Shown piece after piece: positions 54,671 to 62,613 of a stretch of 64,000 bases of DNA (the first letter of the stretch is position 1; the number at the start of each line of letters is the position of its first letter). Made by a program: the position numbers and the translations under genes. The stretch covers positions 186,001 to 250,000 of the forward strand of contig NZ_JBPWOA010000006.1 in NCBI RefSeq assembly GCF_051781005.1, read 5' to 3'. Below the pieces are notes generated by a model that saw only the letters and a list, made by a program, of their open reading frames with translations, was not told where the DNA came from and ran no database searches. This stretch comes from Anabaena sp051781005 (lineage in GTDB: Bacteria; Cyanobacteriota; Cyanobacteriia; Cyanobacteriales; Nostocaceae).

Positions 54671-54707
54671 GTTGCTTTTTATAGCATAAAAAAAGGTAAA
54701 AGTAAAG

Positions 54708-55547
54708 ATGTCAATACCACTGTTAGAATATTCACCCTCCTCCCAAAATCAGCGGGTAGATGGCTACGAAGTACCCAACGAAGATACACCAACCATTTAT
54801 CGCTTAAATACTGCTACCTCAGATGCAGACATTGATGCCATCATCTGGGCAGGATATCGGCAGATTTTTAGTGAACACCTAATTTTAGAAAGCTATCGTC
54901 AAAGCTTTTTAGAATCGCAACTGCGGAATCGGGCAATTAACGTCCGCGATTTTATCCGGGGTTTGGGTAAATCAGATGTGTACCGTACCCAAGTAGCAGA
55001 CACAAACTCCAACTATCGCTTAGTTGACATCACCTTAAAGCGGTTTTTAGGAAGGGCTGCTTACAACAAAGACGAAGAAATTGCTTGGTCTATTGTTATT
55101 GCTACCAAAGGTTTACATGGCTTCATTGATGCCTTGTTAGACTCTAGCGAATACTTGGAAAATTTTGGTGATGACATCGTACCTTTCCAACGTCGCCGTT
55201 ACGGTTCCAGACCTTTTAACCTGGTTAATCCCCGGTACAATCAATATTGGCGTGATACCCAAAACATCCGGGGAATGGCTGGTCGTTCCTTCTACAGCAC
55301 CCGTACCTCAGGAACTCTAACCACAGACGATATTCGGAAGGCAATTCCTGCTAACTTCTTTGCAATGGCAGGGAAAATTATCACCACTGAACGTAACTAT
55401 CAGCGCATAATGTCCTCAGTTAGTTCTCAAATCACCACAATGGAGATTCCCAACACCACCCGCGAGATAGGTACAGAACAACCAACTGTTAAACCAGTTG
55501 CAGTTGCTTTGCCTTATCGTTACATACCTGGCAACCAGATGAATTAG
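54708..55547 (+). CDS. cpcG1: Phycobilisome rod-core linker CpcG1
   Basis: 279 residues, the length I recall for Anabaena CpcG1. The linker domain spans about 15-185 (PLLEYSPSSQNQRVDGYEVP at the start, VRDFIRGLGKSDVYR, LVDITLKRFLGRAAYNKDEE), followed by a longer C-terminal tail. It attaches phycocyanin rods to the allophycocyanin core. First of three cpcG genes in a row that share their N-termini and derive from duplication. Confidence 0.92.
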   Translation: MSIPLLEYSPSSQNQRVDGYEVPNEDTPTIYRLNTATSDADIDAIIWAGYRQIFSEHLILESYRQSFLESQLRNRAINVRDFIRGLGKSDVYRTQVADTNSNYRLVDITLKRFLGRAAYNKDEEIAWSIVIATKGLHGFIDALLDSSEYLENFGDDIVPFQRRRYGSRPFNLVNPRYNQYWRDTQNIRGMAGRSFYSTRTSGTLTTDDIRKAIPANFFAMAGKIITTERNYQRIMSSVSSQITTMEIPNTTREIGTEQPTVKPVAVALPYRYIPGNQMN

Positions 55548-55582
55548 AACTGACAACTCACAAATCACAAAAACCCTGAAAT

Positions 55583-56326
55583 ATGGCAATACCTTTACTA
55601 GAATATAAACCCAGTTCTCAGAACCAGCGTGTTTCTGGTTACGAAGTTCCCAACGAAGACACCCCCAAAGTTTACCGCATAGAAGACTCTGCTGCGGGTG
55701 GTGAAGTCGAAGAATTAATTTGGGCAGCTTATCGGCAGTTGTTCAGCGAACACGTGATTCTGAAATTCTACCGCCAGATTAATTTAGAATCTCAGGTGAA
55801 GAACAAAGCTATCACCGTGCGCGACTTTATCCGAGGTTTGGCTAAATCTGAAGCCTTCCAAAGTTTGGTAATTCAGACTAACTCCAACTACCGCTTAGTA
55901 GAACTGGGACTAAAGCGGTTGTTAGGTCGTGCGCCTTACAACAAAGATGAAGAAATCGCTTGGTCAATCAAAATTGCTACCGTCGGTTGGGGTGGTTTTG
56001 TTGATGCTCTGCTAGATTCTGAAGAGTATCAAAGCAGCTTTGGTGAAAATATAGTTCCCTACCAACGCCGACGTTATAAAGATAGACCGTTTAATTTGGT
56101 AACACCACGCTACGCTAACTACTGGCGTGACAAACTGGAAGATGCACGGTATAAGCCCGGTAGTATTAGTGACTTCATGAAAATGGCTTCTTCCGTTAGT
56201 ATCAGAACTGTCACTTATACACCAGTTAGTACAGCTAACATTAAAATTCCTGATACCACCAGGGAAACAGTACCCCAAGGTATTCCTGTTTCTATCAGTC
56301 CTAGTGCCAGTTTCCCTGTGCGCTAA
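55583..56326 (+). CDS. cpcG2: Phycobilisome rod-core linker CpcG2
   Basis: 247 residues, the length I recall for Anabaena CpcG2. Begins AIPLLEYKPSSQNQRVSGYE, with VRDFIRGLAKSEAFQ and LVELGLKRLLGRAPYNKDEE in the linker domain. It has a short soluble tail and no obvious C-terminal membrane segment, so it is not the CpcL (membrane PBS) type. It follows cpcG1 by 35 bp. Confidence 0.9.
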   Translation: MAIPLLEYKPSSQNQRVSGYEVPNEDTPKVYRIEDSAAGGEVEELIWAAYRQLFSEHVILKFYRQINLESQVKNKAITVRDFIRGLAKSEAFQSLVIQTNSNYRLVELGLKRLLGRAPYNKDEEIAWSIKIATVGWGGFVDALLDSEEYQSSFGENIVPYQRRRYKDRPFNLVTPRYANYWRDKLEDARYKPGSISDFMKMASSVSIRTVTYTPVSTANIKIPDTTRETVPQGIPVSISPSASFPVR

Positions 56327-56448
56327 ATCTGGTAAATAGGTGTGTTACCTAATGCGGGAAAATAGTTAAAGCGTGAATGAGGAAGTTGAGTAATCAATCC
56401 TGTTTCCGTTTTCAAAGTCGAATTTATTAACAAGAGGAAAGACGCAGC

Positions 56449-57210
56449 ATGGCACTGCCATTACTTCAATACAAACCAAGCAGTCAAAACCACCGGGTTA
56501 GCAGCTTCGGCGTTGCTGACACAAATGAAGATACTCCATATATCTATCGCTTAGAAGATGTTAGTTCTTACACTGACATTCAAAGCATCATTTGGGCAAG
56601 TTATCGCCAAGTTTTCAGCGAACATGAAATTCTCAAGTTTAACCGTCAAGGAACTCTAGAATCTCAACTGAAAAATGGCTCTCTTTCAGTCCGGGATTTT
56701 ATCCGGGGTTTAGCTCAATCTGAGGCTTTCTATCGTTTAGTTGTTTCTGTTAACAACAACTACCGTTTAGTAGACATCACCCTCAAGCGCTTATTGGGTC
56801 GTTGTGCTTACAACAAAGAAGAAGAAATTGCTTGGTCTATTGTGATTGGTACCAAGGGTTTCAGCGGCTTTGTTGATGCTTTAGTAGACAGTGAAGAGTA
56901 CAGCAACAGCTTTGGCGATAATACTGTACCTTACCAACGCAAGCGCGGAGTAGGTCGTCCCTACAACTTGGTGACTCCTCGCTATGGTGTAGACTTCCAA
57001 GAAACAGCAGGTACAGTCAGAACCGACTGGCGCTTCACTGTGGAGAAATACTACACTCGCAAGGCGCAAGAAAAGCGCATGGCAGAAGGAGATCCTCGCA
57101 AATTTGCAGATTTGGCTGCGTCAGTATCTGCTAAGGGTAACTACGCACAAAAACTGTCTGCATTTGACATTGATTACCTGAATGCAGTTCCTTATCGTGG
57201 TAGACGCTAA
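56449..57210 (+). CDS. cpcG4: Phycobilisome rod-core linker, CpcG4-like
   Basis: 253 residues, matching my memory of CpcG4 length and not CpcG3 (237). It starts ALPLLQYKPSSQNHRVSSFG with a three-residue insertion (ADTNEDTP) relative to CpcG1/2, then VRDFIRGLAQSEAFYR and LVDITLKRLLGRCAYNKEEE. The basic C-terminal tail (KYYTRKAQEKRMAEGDPRKF) is soluble. The gap to cpcG2 is 122 bp, with AAGAGGAAAG before the start; there is no fourth cpcG in this cluster. Confidence 0.85.
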   Translation: MALPLLQYKPSSQNHRVSSFGVADTNEDTPYIYRLEDVSSYTDIQSIIWASYRQVFSEHEILKFNRQGTLESQLKNGSLSVRDFIRGLAQSEAFYRLVVSVNNNYRLVDITLKRLLGRCAYNKEEEIAWSIVIGTKGFSGFVDALVDSEEYSNSFGDNTVPYQRKRGVGRPYNLVTPRYGVDFQETAGTVRTDWRFTVEKYYTRKAQEKRMAEGDPRKFADLAASVSAKGNYAQKLSAFDIDYLNAVPYRGRR

Positions 57211-57330
57211 GATTCATAGTCTGATTACGTGACATCTTCTACTGGGTCTGGTTTTTACATTAATATGACAACAGGTTTGCAGGTTTTCTGTTGACTAGGT
57301 GTGATGTTAAGTGAAAACTAGACCTTTTGA

Positions 57331-57357
57331 ATGGTAATTGGTAATTGGTAATTGGAA
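57331..57357. repeat. GGTAATT heptanucleotide repeat
   Basis: Three and a half copies of GGTAATT, just upstream of the ATG at 57364. Confidence 0.65.
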
Positions 57358-57363
57358 AAAGCA

Positions 57364-57981
57364 ATGAATCAGCGACTTACTCAAGAGCAATTAAATCAAA
57401 TCATTGCTGAAGTGCAAGGATTGCAATCGCGTCGAGAAGCAGAACTTGACCAACAGCAAGTTAGAGAAATTTTACAAGATTTGAATTTAGCACCAGAGTT
57501 ATTAGATGAAGCTTTGATTCAATTACGTCGTCGTCAAGCTTTGGAAGTGCAGCAACGTCGAAATAAGTTGATTATTTCTGGGGTGGTTGCGACTGTTATA
57601 GTAGTTATCGCATCAACAATATTTTTTAATCAACAGCAAACTTCTTTATTAGCTAATGTTTCTGCACAACAAGACCGCATTACTTTAGCCGATAATGCTA
57701 ATCTTAAAACTATCTCTCGGCAAACTAATTCAGAAGTTTTTTATCGTGTGGCTTTGAAAGATGCACCTATAGGTAAAAAGCTATCTCTTGCTTGTAATTG
57801 GATTGACCCTAGTGGTCTAATTGTTAAGCAAAATAAATATCAAACCCGTGAGGTTAAAACTTCGCCGTGGGATACTTACTGTCGTTATACTATTAATTCT
57901 GCTGCACCTGTTGGTGATTGGAAGGTGGAAATGTTTCTCGAAGGTAGGAAGATTAGCGATGAAACATTTGCGGTTCAATAG
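57364..57981 (+). CDS. Membrane-anchored protein of unknown function
   Basis: About 205 residues from ATG 57364; four more codons upstream to a TTG run into heptamer repeats. The N-terminal ~70 residues are helical and charged (RLTQEQLNQIIAEVQGLQSR, VREILQDLNLAPELLDEALI), then one membrane helix (about 72-92, LIISGVVATVIVVIASTIFF), then a ~105-residue extracytoplasmic domain with two Cys (LACNWIDPSG, DTYCRYTINS) and a beta-sandwich look (VGDWKVEMFLEGRKISDETF). I do not recognise a named family. It is followed 3 bp later by the Asn-synthase-like gene, so it may belong to that operon. Confidence 0.65.
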   Translation: MNQRLTQEQLNQIIAEVQGLQSRREAELDQQQVREILQDLNLAPELLDEALIQLRRRQALEVQQRRNKLIISGVVATVIVVIASTIFFNQQQTSLLANVSAQQDRITLADNANLKTISRQTNSEVFYRVALKDAPIGKKLSLACNWIDPSGLIVKQNKYQTREVKTSPWDTYCRYTINSAAPVGDWKVEMFLEGRKISDETFAVQ

Positions 57982-57983
57982 TT

Positions 57984-59687
57984 ATGTTTCCCTATAATTT
58001 TATTGGGTATTGGGGTGAAGAAAAACAAGATTTTTTCTCGCAGAGGCGCAGAGGCACAGAGAGAGGAGGTAAGGAGGGGAAGTTTGTTTGGAATGTTGTT
58101 TATATTGGGTGTGAGTCTGTAGCTTCGTTACCGGAAGATACTATTGCGGGTATTTCTGCGGCTGGGGTTTTTGATAATCTTGATGTTTGGGTAAGGTTGG
58201 AAGAGGATAGATTGATTTTGGGTAGGGAACCTTTTGGAAAGGTTTCTTTATTTTGGACTCAGCAAGGAGGGGTGATTTGGTTTGCTTCTCAGTTACAATT
58301 ACTTTTAGAAGTTATTGAAAAACCGGAAGTTAGTATTTCGGGTTTATATGGTTATGGTTGTTTTTCTTATGTTCCTAATCCTCTGACACCTGTTAATGAA
58401 ATCTTTGCTATATCTGCGGGTACTGAGGTAGTTTGGGAAGATGTGGGTTCTCCTCAATTCCGCAATATTTATCAATGGTGTGAATCAAAGGAAGATATTC
58501 AGGATGAAAATACCGCAGTTTCTCAATTACAAGTTTTATTGAAAAATTCGGCAGAAAAGCAAGTTGCTGATTTAGAAGATGAACCTGTGGGGGTTTTTCT
58601 TTCTGGGGGTTTAGATTCTTCGGTTGTCGCGGCTTTGTTGGTAGAAGCTGGGGTCAAAGTTCGCGCTTACACTTTAGATTTTGGGAAGTTTGGTATTTCT
58701 GAATATCCTTATGCAGAAAAAGTGGCAGAATTTCTCAATATTCCTTTAGTTAAAGTTGACGCAAGTCCAAAGAATATTAAAAATGCTCTTGTTCCTACTA
58801 TTAAAGCTTTAGATTTACCTTTTGGTGATGGGGTGACTGTGCCTTTATATCTCCTTAATCAAGTTGCTAGTCAGGAAACTCAGGTGATTTTTAATGGTGA
58901 AGGTGGTGATCAATTATTTGCAGGTTGGACTAATAAGCCTTTAATTGCTGCTGGTATTTATCAAGGGGAACATCCTAATAAAGCAGAAGGTTTTATTCAA
59001 CAATATCTCCGCACTTTCCATCGTTTTTGGGGGTATGAAGGGAGGGTTTATCAGCCAGATGTATATGCACAGATTCAAGGTTTAAATGCTCAGAAATGGC
59101 TTTTGGATGCTCTGGATATTCATTTTTGCCCTTCTTTACTGCATCGTCTCCGTCGTGCCAGTTTGATGTTAAAAGGAGCGCAGAATATCCATCCTCGTGC
59201 GACTGCGTTGGGGTTTGCTCATGGGTTGGGAGTGCGATCGCTCTTTTGTGATTTAATTTTAGCAGAATGGACTTTTCAGCTATCTGGTGAACTCTGTTTA
59301 CACGGTGCTTGTGAGAAATATATCCTGAAACGTGCAGTAGAAAATTGGCTACCACCGGAAATCGTTTGGAGACAAAAGCGGGGTATGGGTGTTCCCTTAA
59401 CCTCCTGGTGTTTAAATGATTTTTGGCATGACATCGGTAATTGGTTAAATCCAGGTATACTAAAGGCAGAAAATATTTTTTACCCTGATATTGCATCACA
59501 AATTGTTACAGGACAATTAGGAGGAGCAACTCAAGGACGACGTGTGGGTGAGAGTCTTTGGTTACTGGTAATGTGGCAACTTTGGCGTAATCACGTTTTT
59601 GGTGAAAAATTAGGTACAAAGTCTTGGAATCATCCATTTATCTTACCTAACTGGTTATGGAAAAAGTACAAGCAATTCCAAATTTAG
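57984..59687 (+). CDS. Asparagine-synthase-like ATP-dependent amide-forming protein
   Basis: 567 residues. The C-terminal half is an Asn_synthase domain: PPi loop VGVFLSGGLDSSVVAALL (about 201-218), GEGGDQLFAGW (about 310-320), and the late K/R-containing LKRAVENWLP and VWRQKRGMGVPL. The N-terminal half resembles the class II glutaminase fold but starts MFPYNFIGYWG, with no Cys at position 2, so it cannot hydrolyse glutamine in the usual way; beta-lactam synthetases and lasso-peptide cyclases lack it too. Residues about 16-33 (SQRRRGTERGGKEGK) are encoded by a GCAGAGGCGCAGAG-type intergenic repeat, and look like an in-frame insertion. Substrate unknown. Overlaps the next gene by 31 bp. Confidence 0.8.
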   Translation: MFPYNFIGYWGEEKQDFFSQRRRGTERGGKEGKFVWNVVYIGCESVASLPEDTIAGISAAGVFDNLDVWVRLEEDRLILGREPFGKVSLFWTQQGGVIWFASQLQLLLEVIEKPEVSISGLYGYGCFSYVPNPLTPVNEIFAISAGTEVVWEDVGSPQFRNIYQWCESKEDIQDENTAVSQLQVLLKNSAEKQVADLEDEPVGVFLSGGLDSSVVAALLVEAGVKVRAYTLDFGKFGISEYPYAEKVAEFLNIPLVKVDASPKNIKNALVPTIKALDLPFGDGVTVPLYLLNQVASQETQVIFNGEGGDQLFAGWTNKPLIAAGIYQGEHPNKAEGFIQQYLRTFHRFWGYEGRVYQPDVYAQIQGLNAQKWLLDALDIHFCPSLLHRLRRASLMLKGAQNIHPRATALGFAHGLGVRSLFCDLILAEWTFQLSGELCLHGACEKYILKRAVENWLPPEIVWRQKRGMGVPLTSWCLNDFWHDIGNWLNPGILKAENIFYPDIASQIVTGQLGGATQGRRVGESLWLLVMWQLWRNHVFGEKLGTKSWNHPFILPNWLWKKYKQFQI

Positions 59688-60868
59688 AACTCAAGCTTGC
59701 TCAGGAGTTATTGGAAATTTACGGTTCTCCTTTGTATGTTTATGATAGCAATATTTTACGTCAAACTATTTCACGTATTACTAAAGCTGTTAATTATCCC
59801 CAAACGAAGTTTCATTTCGCTAGTGTAACCAATGGCAATATTGCATTATTAAAGATATTTAAAAACGCTGGTTGGGGACTTCATGCTAATACCCCAGGAG
59901 ATATTTATTTGGGTTTAAATGCGGGTTTTCATCCTCGTGATATTGTTTATAGTGGCAGTAATTTAAATCACCAGGAAATGTCCCAAGTTTTAGATTGGGG
60001 TGTGACTACTCTCAATTTAGATAGTATTTCTCAGTTACGTTTGTTGTGTGAGGTTTTTTTGTCTCACGCAGAGACGCAGAGACGCGGAGAGAAAGAGGAG
60101 TTACTTATTGGTTTACGTTTGAATGTTTCGGAAGATAGTCGTATTGGTGTGCGTACTGAGGAATTTTCTCAAGCTGTTGCTATTACTAATGCAGCAGGTT
60201 TAAAGATTTCAGGTTTACATTTTTATCGGGGAACGGGAACTAATGCAACAGATGCTTTTACGGTTGTTATTGATAATGTTTTAGAAACTGCACAAAAATT
60301 ACCAGATTGGCAATATTTAGATTTTGGTGGTGGTTTTGGTTATCCATATCATCGTCAAGGTGCGGCTTTTAATTGGGAAATATTTGGAGATGAGTTAAGT
60401 AAGAAAATTGGGAATTTAGATAAAAAAATAAATTTGCTTATTGAACCTGGACGCGCTGCTATAGCTGGTTGTGCCACTATGTTAGCTAAGGTTGTATCTG
60501 TGAAATGGCAAGGGGAAAAACAAATTATTGGTGTTGATTCTACTATTGCTAATCTTTCTGTACCTTCTGTACATGGTGGTTATCGGGAAATTGTTACTTG
60601 GAAAAATTCAACTTCCGAAAGTTATATAACTGATGTTTGTGGAAATACAACTTATTCACGAGATTATTTAGGAAAAAATTGTCAACTTCCCGCTTTAGAA
60701 ATTGGTGATATTATTGCTATCTTAGATGTTGGTGCTTATGGTTATGCTATGTCTTCACATTTTTTACATCGTCCTAAACCAGCAGAAGTGTTATTAGAAA
60801 ATGGGACACATCGCTTAATTCGCAATCGGGAAGATTACAGCATTTTACTGAATAATCAAATAATCTAA
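59657..60868 (+). CDS. Alanine-racemase-fold decarboxylase-like protein without the PLP lysine
   Basis: 403 residues resembling DAP/ornithine-type group IV decarboxylases: YGSPLYVYD, LDFGGGFGYPY, LLIEPGRAAIAG (phosphate-binding EPGR), DVCGNTTYSRDYL, and AYGYAMSSHFLHRPKPAEVL. The YAxKAN motif, whose Lys forms the Schiff base with PLP, reads FASVTN (54-59), with Val57 in the Lys position. So normal PLP catalysis is not expected; a binding role or unusual cofactor chemistry is possible. About residues 132-148 (FLSHAETQRRGEKEE) are repeat-encoded, as in the preceding gene. The start ATG 59657 lies within the end of the Asn-synthase-like gene, implying coupled translation. Confidence 0.75.
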   Translation: MEKVQAIPNLELKLAQELLEIYGSPLYVYDSNILRQTISRITKAVNYPQTKFHFASVTNGNIALLKIFKNAGWGLHANTPGDIYLGLNAGFHPRDIVYSGSNLNHQEMSQVLDWGVTTLNLDSISQLRLLCEVFLSHAETQRRGEKEELLIGLRLNVSEDSRIGVRTEEFSQAVAITNAAGLKISGLHFYRGTGTNATDAFTVVIDNVLETAQKLPDWQYLDFGGGFGYPYHRQGAAFNWEIFGDELSKKIGNLDKKINLLIEPGRAAIAGCATMLAKVVSVKWQGEKQIIGVDSTIANLSVPSVHGGYREIVTWKNSTSESYITDVCGNTTYSRDYLGKNCQLPALEIGDIIAILDVGAYGYAMSSHFLHRPKPAEVLLENGTHRLIRNREDYSILLNNQII

Positions 60869-60948
60869 ATACTGCTTACTTTCTTTGCCTCTTTACATGA
60901 AATAATTTACCTGATCATACTTTAAATTGTAAAAAAATACTCTAAACT

Positions 60949-62250
60949 ATGAAATGTATTAATTGCGGAACTGATAATAATCTCAAAGACAGGACAGCAA
61001 ATCAAGGAAGATGTAAACAATGTAATCATCCTTTTGCTTTTGAACCAACAGCAATGGGAACTGTGAAAATTACAGATTCTATGTTTGCTAAAGTTATTGC
61101 TGATATTTCTGCTAATAACACTTTATATTTTACACCAAAACAATTTTTATATTTTTTAGATAATCGTATCCGTAAAAAAGGATTTAAAACAAGTTCATTT
61201 ATCCCCATATATTTGTTTTTGAATATTTGGGTAACTGGCTTTGTTGGAGGAATGACGAGTGCTTTTTTACCAAATTCTTTTCTAGTTGCTAACTTACTTT
61301 ATCAAGCAGGTACAATCTTTTATTTATTTAATAAAACTAAGTCTAGTAAATTAACCAATGCTAGTAGGAAAGCAAGTGCTAAATCATTACAATTTATAGG
61401 TATACTAATTCTAGTAGTAGGAATATTGTCCAGTTTGTTTGTATTTAATTCTTTTATTCTCTTTTTTATTGTTGTAATTTTAGGAATGTTGTCAATATTC
61501 TTAGGAACTCGACAGTTAGGGAAAGTAGGAAATTTACCACAAGAATTGTTAGTTACCCAATCATATTTAGATAGTTGGTTGGAAAGATGGCAACAAATTA
61601 ATGGTACACTTGATAAAGTTTTACCTGTACCACAAGAGAAAATTACACCTGTAGCTATTAACCCAGATGTTACTGTTTACAGTTTTGATAGGTTAATTGT
61701 TTGTGATAGTGCTACTATTGCTCAATTATTAATCGCTAATAACTTCCATTTTGAAAATAATTGTGCAATCCTCAGTATTAATGGTTATCCTCAAAGCATT
61801 TTTGAGACAACAATGGAAATGCTACGACGCAACCCCAATTTACAAGTTTTTGCTATTCATGATAGTAGTCCTAAAGGTGTGAGTTTAGTGCATCGTCTCC
61901 GCACCAGTGATAATTGGTTTTTAAATAGTGCTGTAAAAATTATTGATGTGGGTTTATTTCCTCGTCAAATTCTTGCAAATAAGCGGGGAATGTTTATACA
62001 AAATACAGCTTATTTAGCTAAAAAATCAATAGAATTACCTTTAGAAATTCGTCAGACTTTATCTGCTGAAGAGTTAGCTTGGTTAGATGCTGGTAATTCT
62101 GTGGAATTGGAATCTTTCACTCCGCAAATGTTGATTAAAGTCCTGCGGAGTGGTATTTCTGGAAGTCTAAATTTAGAAACGGATGATAATAGTATGATTT
62201 TAATTGGTGATTCTGGCAATGATATTTATATAGTGGAAAGTTTTGGTTGA
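60949..62250 (+). CDS. Zinc-ribbon membrane protein of unknown function
   Basis: 433 residues. N-terminal zinc ribbon (MKCINCGTDNN...RCKQCNHPF, residues 3-27). Four hydrophobic helices lie at about 83-180 (IPIYLFLNIWVTGFVGGM, LQFIGILILVVGILSSLFVF, FILFFIVVILGMLSIFLG). The C-terminal ~240 residues look soluble, alpha/beta (VYSFDRLIVCDSATIAQLLI, LQVFAIHDSSPKGVSLVHRL, VKIIDVGLFPRQIL). The alternating pattern of strands ending in Asp or Ser is loosely Toprim-like, but I cannot support that. Placed 80 bp after the decarboxylase-like gene. Confidence 0.65.
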   Translation: MKCINCGTDNNLKDRTANQGRCKQCNHPFAFEPTAMGTVKITDSMFAKVIADISANNTLYFTPKQFLYFLDNRIRKKGFKTSSFIPIYLFLNIWVTGFVGGMTSAFLPNSFLVANLLYQAGTIFYLFNKTKSSKLTNASRKASAKSLQFIGILILVVGILSSLFVFNSFILFFIVVILGMLSIFLGTRQLGKVGNLPQELLVTQSYLDSWLERWQQINGTLDKVLPVPQEKITPVAINPDVTVYSFDRLIVCDSATIAQLLIANNFHFENNCAILSINGYPQSIFETTMEMLRRNPNLQVFAIHDSSPKGVSLVHRLRTSDNWFLNSAVKIIDVGLFPRQILANKRGMFIQNTAYLAKKSIELPLEIRQTLSAEELAWLDAGNSVELESFTPQMLIKVLRSGISGSLNLETDDNSMILIGDSGNDIYIVESFG

Positions 62251-62613
62251 ATAAAATATATTGCTATATACAATCCAGGCTATTTTAACGGTGTTTTTTC
62301 TTGATTACAGTATTAATACTAAGGCTTTTAGGAGGAAATATAACCGATCTTCCGCACCCTCAACTGTCACAATCGGTTTTTACTGTTTTTTGTGATGATA
62401 TAAAGCTATATTATATACTAATACCCAAAGAATTAACGGTTGCTGGATGCTGGAAAAGCATAATTTGTATCCGAAAATCAAGTGATAATACTATGTGACA
62501 CCCCAGGGTGCGGAATGTGGGATATAAGTATGTACTAGCAAATGTACTGATGTTGTTATCTGTGTATAAGTAAGATAATTTTGATTAAAAGTCATTTCCT
62601 ATACAGAACTTCC
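62251..62613. other. Gap before the DUF4347 gene
   Basis: About 360 bp, AT-rich. Nothing recognised except the probable promoter of the following gene. A 65-codon frame at 62301 lacks support. Confidence 0.4.

Noticed and set aside
58993..59499. 168-codon minus-strand frame opposite the Asn-synthase-like gene
   Set aside because: Composition is that of an antisense shadow; the plus strand encodes conserved motifs throughout.
62301..62498. 65-codon plus-strand frame before the DUF4347 gene
   Set aside because: Atypical composition, no ribosome-binding site, no family match.
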